Part shown: in pieces, positions 63,310 through 64,000 of the stretch
How positions within the stretch are numbered: the first letter of the stretch is position 1
Layout: each line of letters starts with the position of its first letter
DNA from: Closterium sp. NIES-65
Taxonomy: Eukaryota; Streptophyta; Zygnematophyceae; Desmidiales; Closteriaceae
Length of the DNA stretch: 64,000 nucleotides
NCBI GenBank assembly: GCA_948144175.1
Contig: CANXME010002459.1
Location: forward strand, 157,333 to 221,332
Reading direction: 5' to 3'
Notes under the pieces: model-generated
The model's input: the letters and a program-made list of their open reading frames with translations, nothing else
Database searches by the model: none
What the model was told of the DNA's origin: nothing
Program-made: the position numbers and the translations under genes

Positions 63310-64000
63310 TGGTGCCCTTGCTCCTTGACTTGCTGACGAGAGCGATTACCAAGTGTTCTGGCGAAATGACCGAAGTATTCAACGAGCGCGTTGGATGGAG
63401 CGCTTCTTGCCACATGTCCCCAGACCACCTATACGAAAACACAGCGAGTTGATCGTGACGTATTCGGTTACCTCTGCCGCGGTGGTCTGAACACCTCATC
63501 AGCACTGGCAAACATGCATGCAAGGTGGCTCTCCAAGTAGCTCTTGTGCTCCTTCGCTTTGGAAGCGGGAGGACATTTCTTCAGCGGGCTTGCTTTTGGC
63601 TCTCCACGCGCATGCCCACACGATTGTGAAGGCCTGGGTTCGATTCAATGAAGACGTCCTCAAGGCCGAATGGATTTTATGGCCTGACACAGACGAACTG
63701 CTGCCTCTGAAGCAGATTTCAAATGGGACAGTGGGATCCCAGGGATTGTGGGTGCTATGGACGCCATACATACACACCCGCGGTTCCGGACCACATGCGG
63801 AGGATTTAAGAACCGAAAAGGCTTCTTCAGCATTATCCTTCAACTACTCGTCGACGCCAACGGCCTTGTTTGGAGCATGTGGCTGGCTGGCCGGGTTCGT
63901 GCAATGATTCCAAGGTTTCACTAATTCCAAAGCTAAACAAATGATAGACTGCGGAGGGATTGGCAACTACTGCATCGTCAGCGATGCGGCATACGGCCTC
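63310..64000 (+). pseudogene. PIF/Harbinger (HARBI1-like) nuclease, partial
   Basis: Plus-strand blocks, in shifting frames: SDYQVFWRNDRSIQRARWME, then KVALQVALVLLRFGSG, then AHTIVKAWVRFNEDVLKAEW, then GIVGAMDAIHTHPRF with the first catalytic Asp, GGFKNRKGFFSIILQLLVDA (HARBI1 RKG..S...Q pattern), then CNDSKV and, after a one-base shift, GNYCIVSDAAYGL with the second catalytic Asp. The order and spacing fit Harbinger DDE nucleases (IDGTH, NRKG, GDSAYP counterparts). At least three frame changes suggest a pseudogene, though some could be introns. The window ends before the third acidic residue. Confidence 0.75.

Overview
This window is nuclear DNA of a eukaryote, most likely from the green plant lineage. 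The evidence is GT-AG introns, plant-type receptor-like kinase fragments, Ty1/copia elements primed from initiator tRNA-Met, and Plavaka and PIF/Harbinger transposase genes. A streptophyte alga is my best guess and is inference only. No rRNA, intact tRNA, prokaryotic operon or CRISPR array is visible. Most of the sequence is transposable-element DNA stacked in nested insertions, with only a few fragments or genes of possible host origin.

Layout: 1-7.4 kb holds an inverted pair of copies of an unknown gene's last exon, separated by broken Copia elements E, G and F. Element E is split by a 1.49-kb non-autonomous LTR element (TRIM1, target duplication AGGTC). From 7-18 kb a minus-strand multi-exon unknown gene lies beside a GC-rich minisatellite, which is split by Copia element 1 (9591-16444, target duplication GCCAC). 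From 19-20.6 kb is a minus-strand frame for a protein with a long poly-glutamate tract. A 375-bp TRIM (21057-21431, target duplication TATCA) has a tRNA-like fold with pol III A and B boxes across its LTR/primer-binding-site junction. From 22.7-33.7 kb a Plavaka-type transposase gene is split inside an exon by Copia element 2 (25981-32835, minus, target duplication ATTCA), which has an uninterrupted 1526-aa polyprotein. From 34-35.4 kb are a Copia RNase H scrap and decayed, internally duplicated kinase exons.

From 38.7-47.7 kb, Copia C (39175-46666, minus, target duplication GTGCA) sits inside Copia D. At 48.5-49.2 kb is a two-exon gene for a 97-aa cysteine-rich membrane protein, the best host-gene candidate. 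From 49.6-63 kb, Copia A (plus, target duplication CCGAT) is interrupted next to its primer-binding site by Copia B (minus). B is flanked by an unusual 129-bp direct repeat and carries a 41-bp leader tail beyond its 3' LTR. The window ends in a PIF/Harbinger (HARBI1-like) nuclease with frameshifts.

Elements A, C, D, E and F form one group: very short LTRs (116-129 bp) with a shared core, a GC-rich satellite leader where the leader survives (A, C, D), and a conserved structured 3' untranslated block where the 3' end survives (A, C, E, F). Elements 1 and 2 are a second, very young family with 1093-bp LTRs. Element 2 is the only autonomous-looking element; the other elements carry frameshifts, stops, truncations or have no genes.
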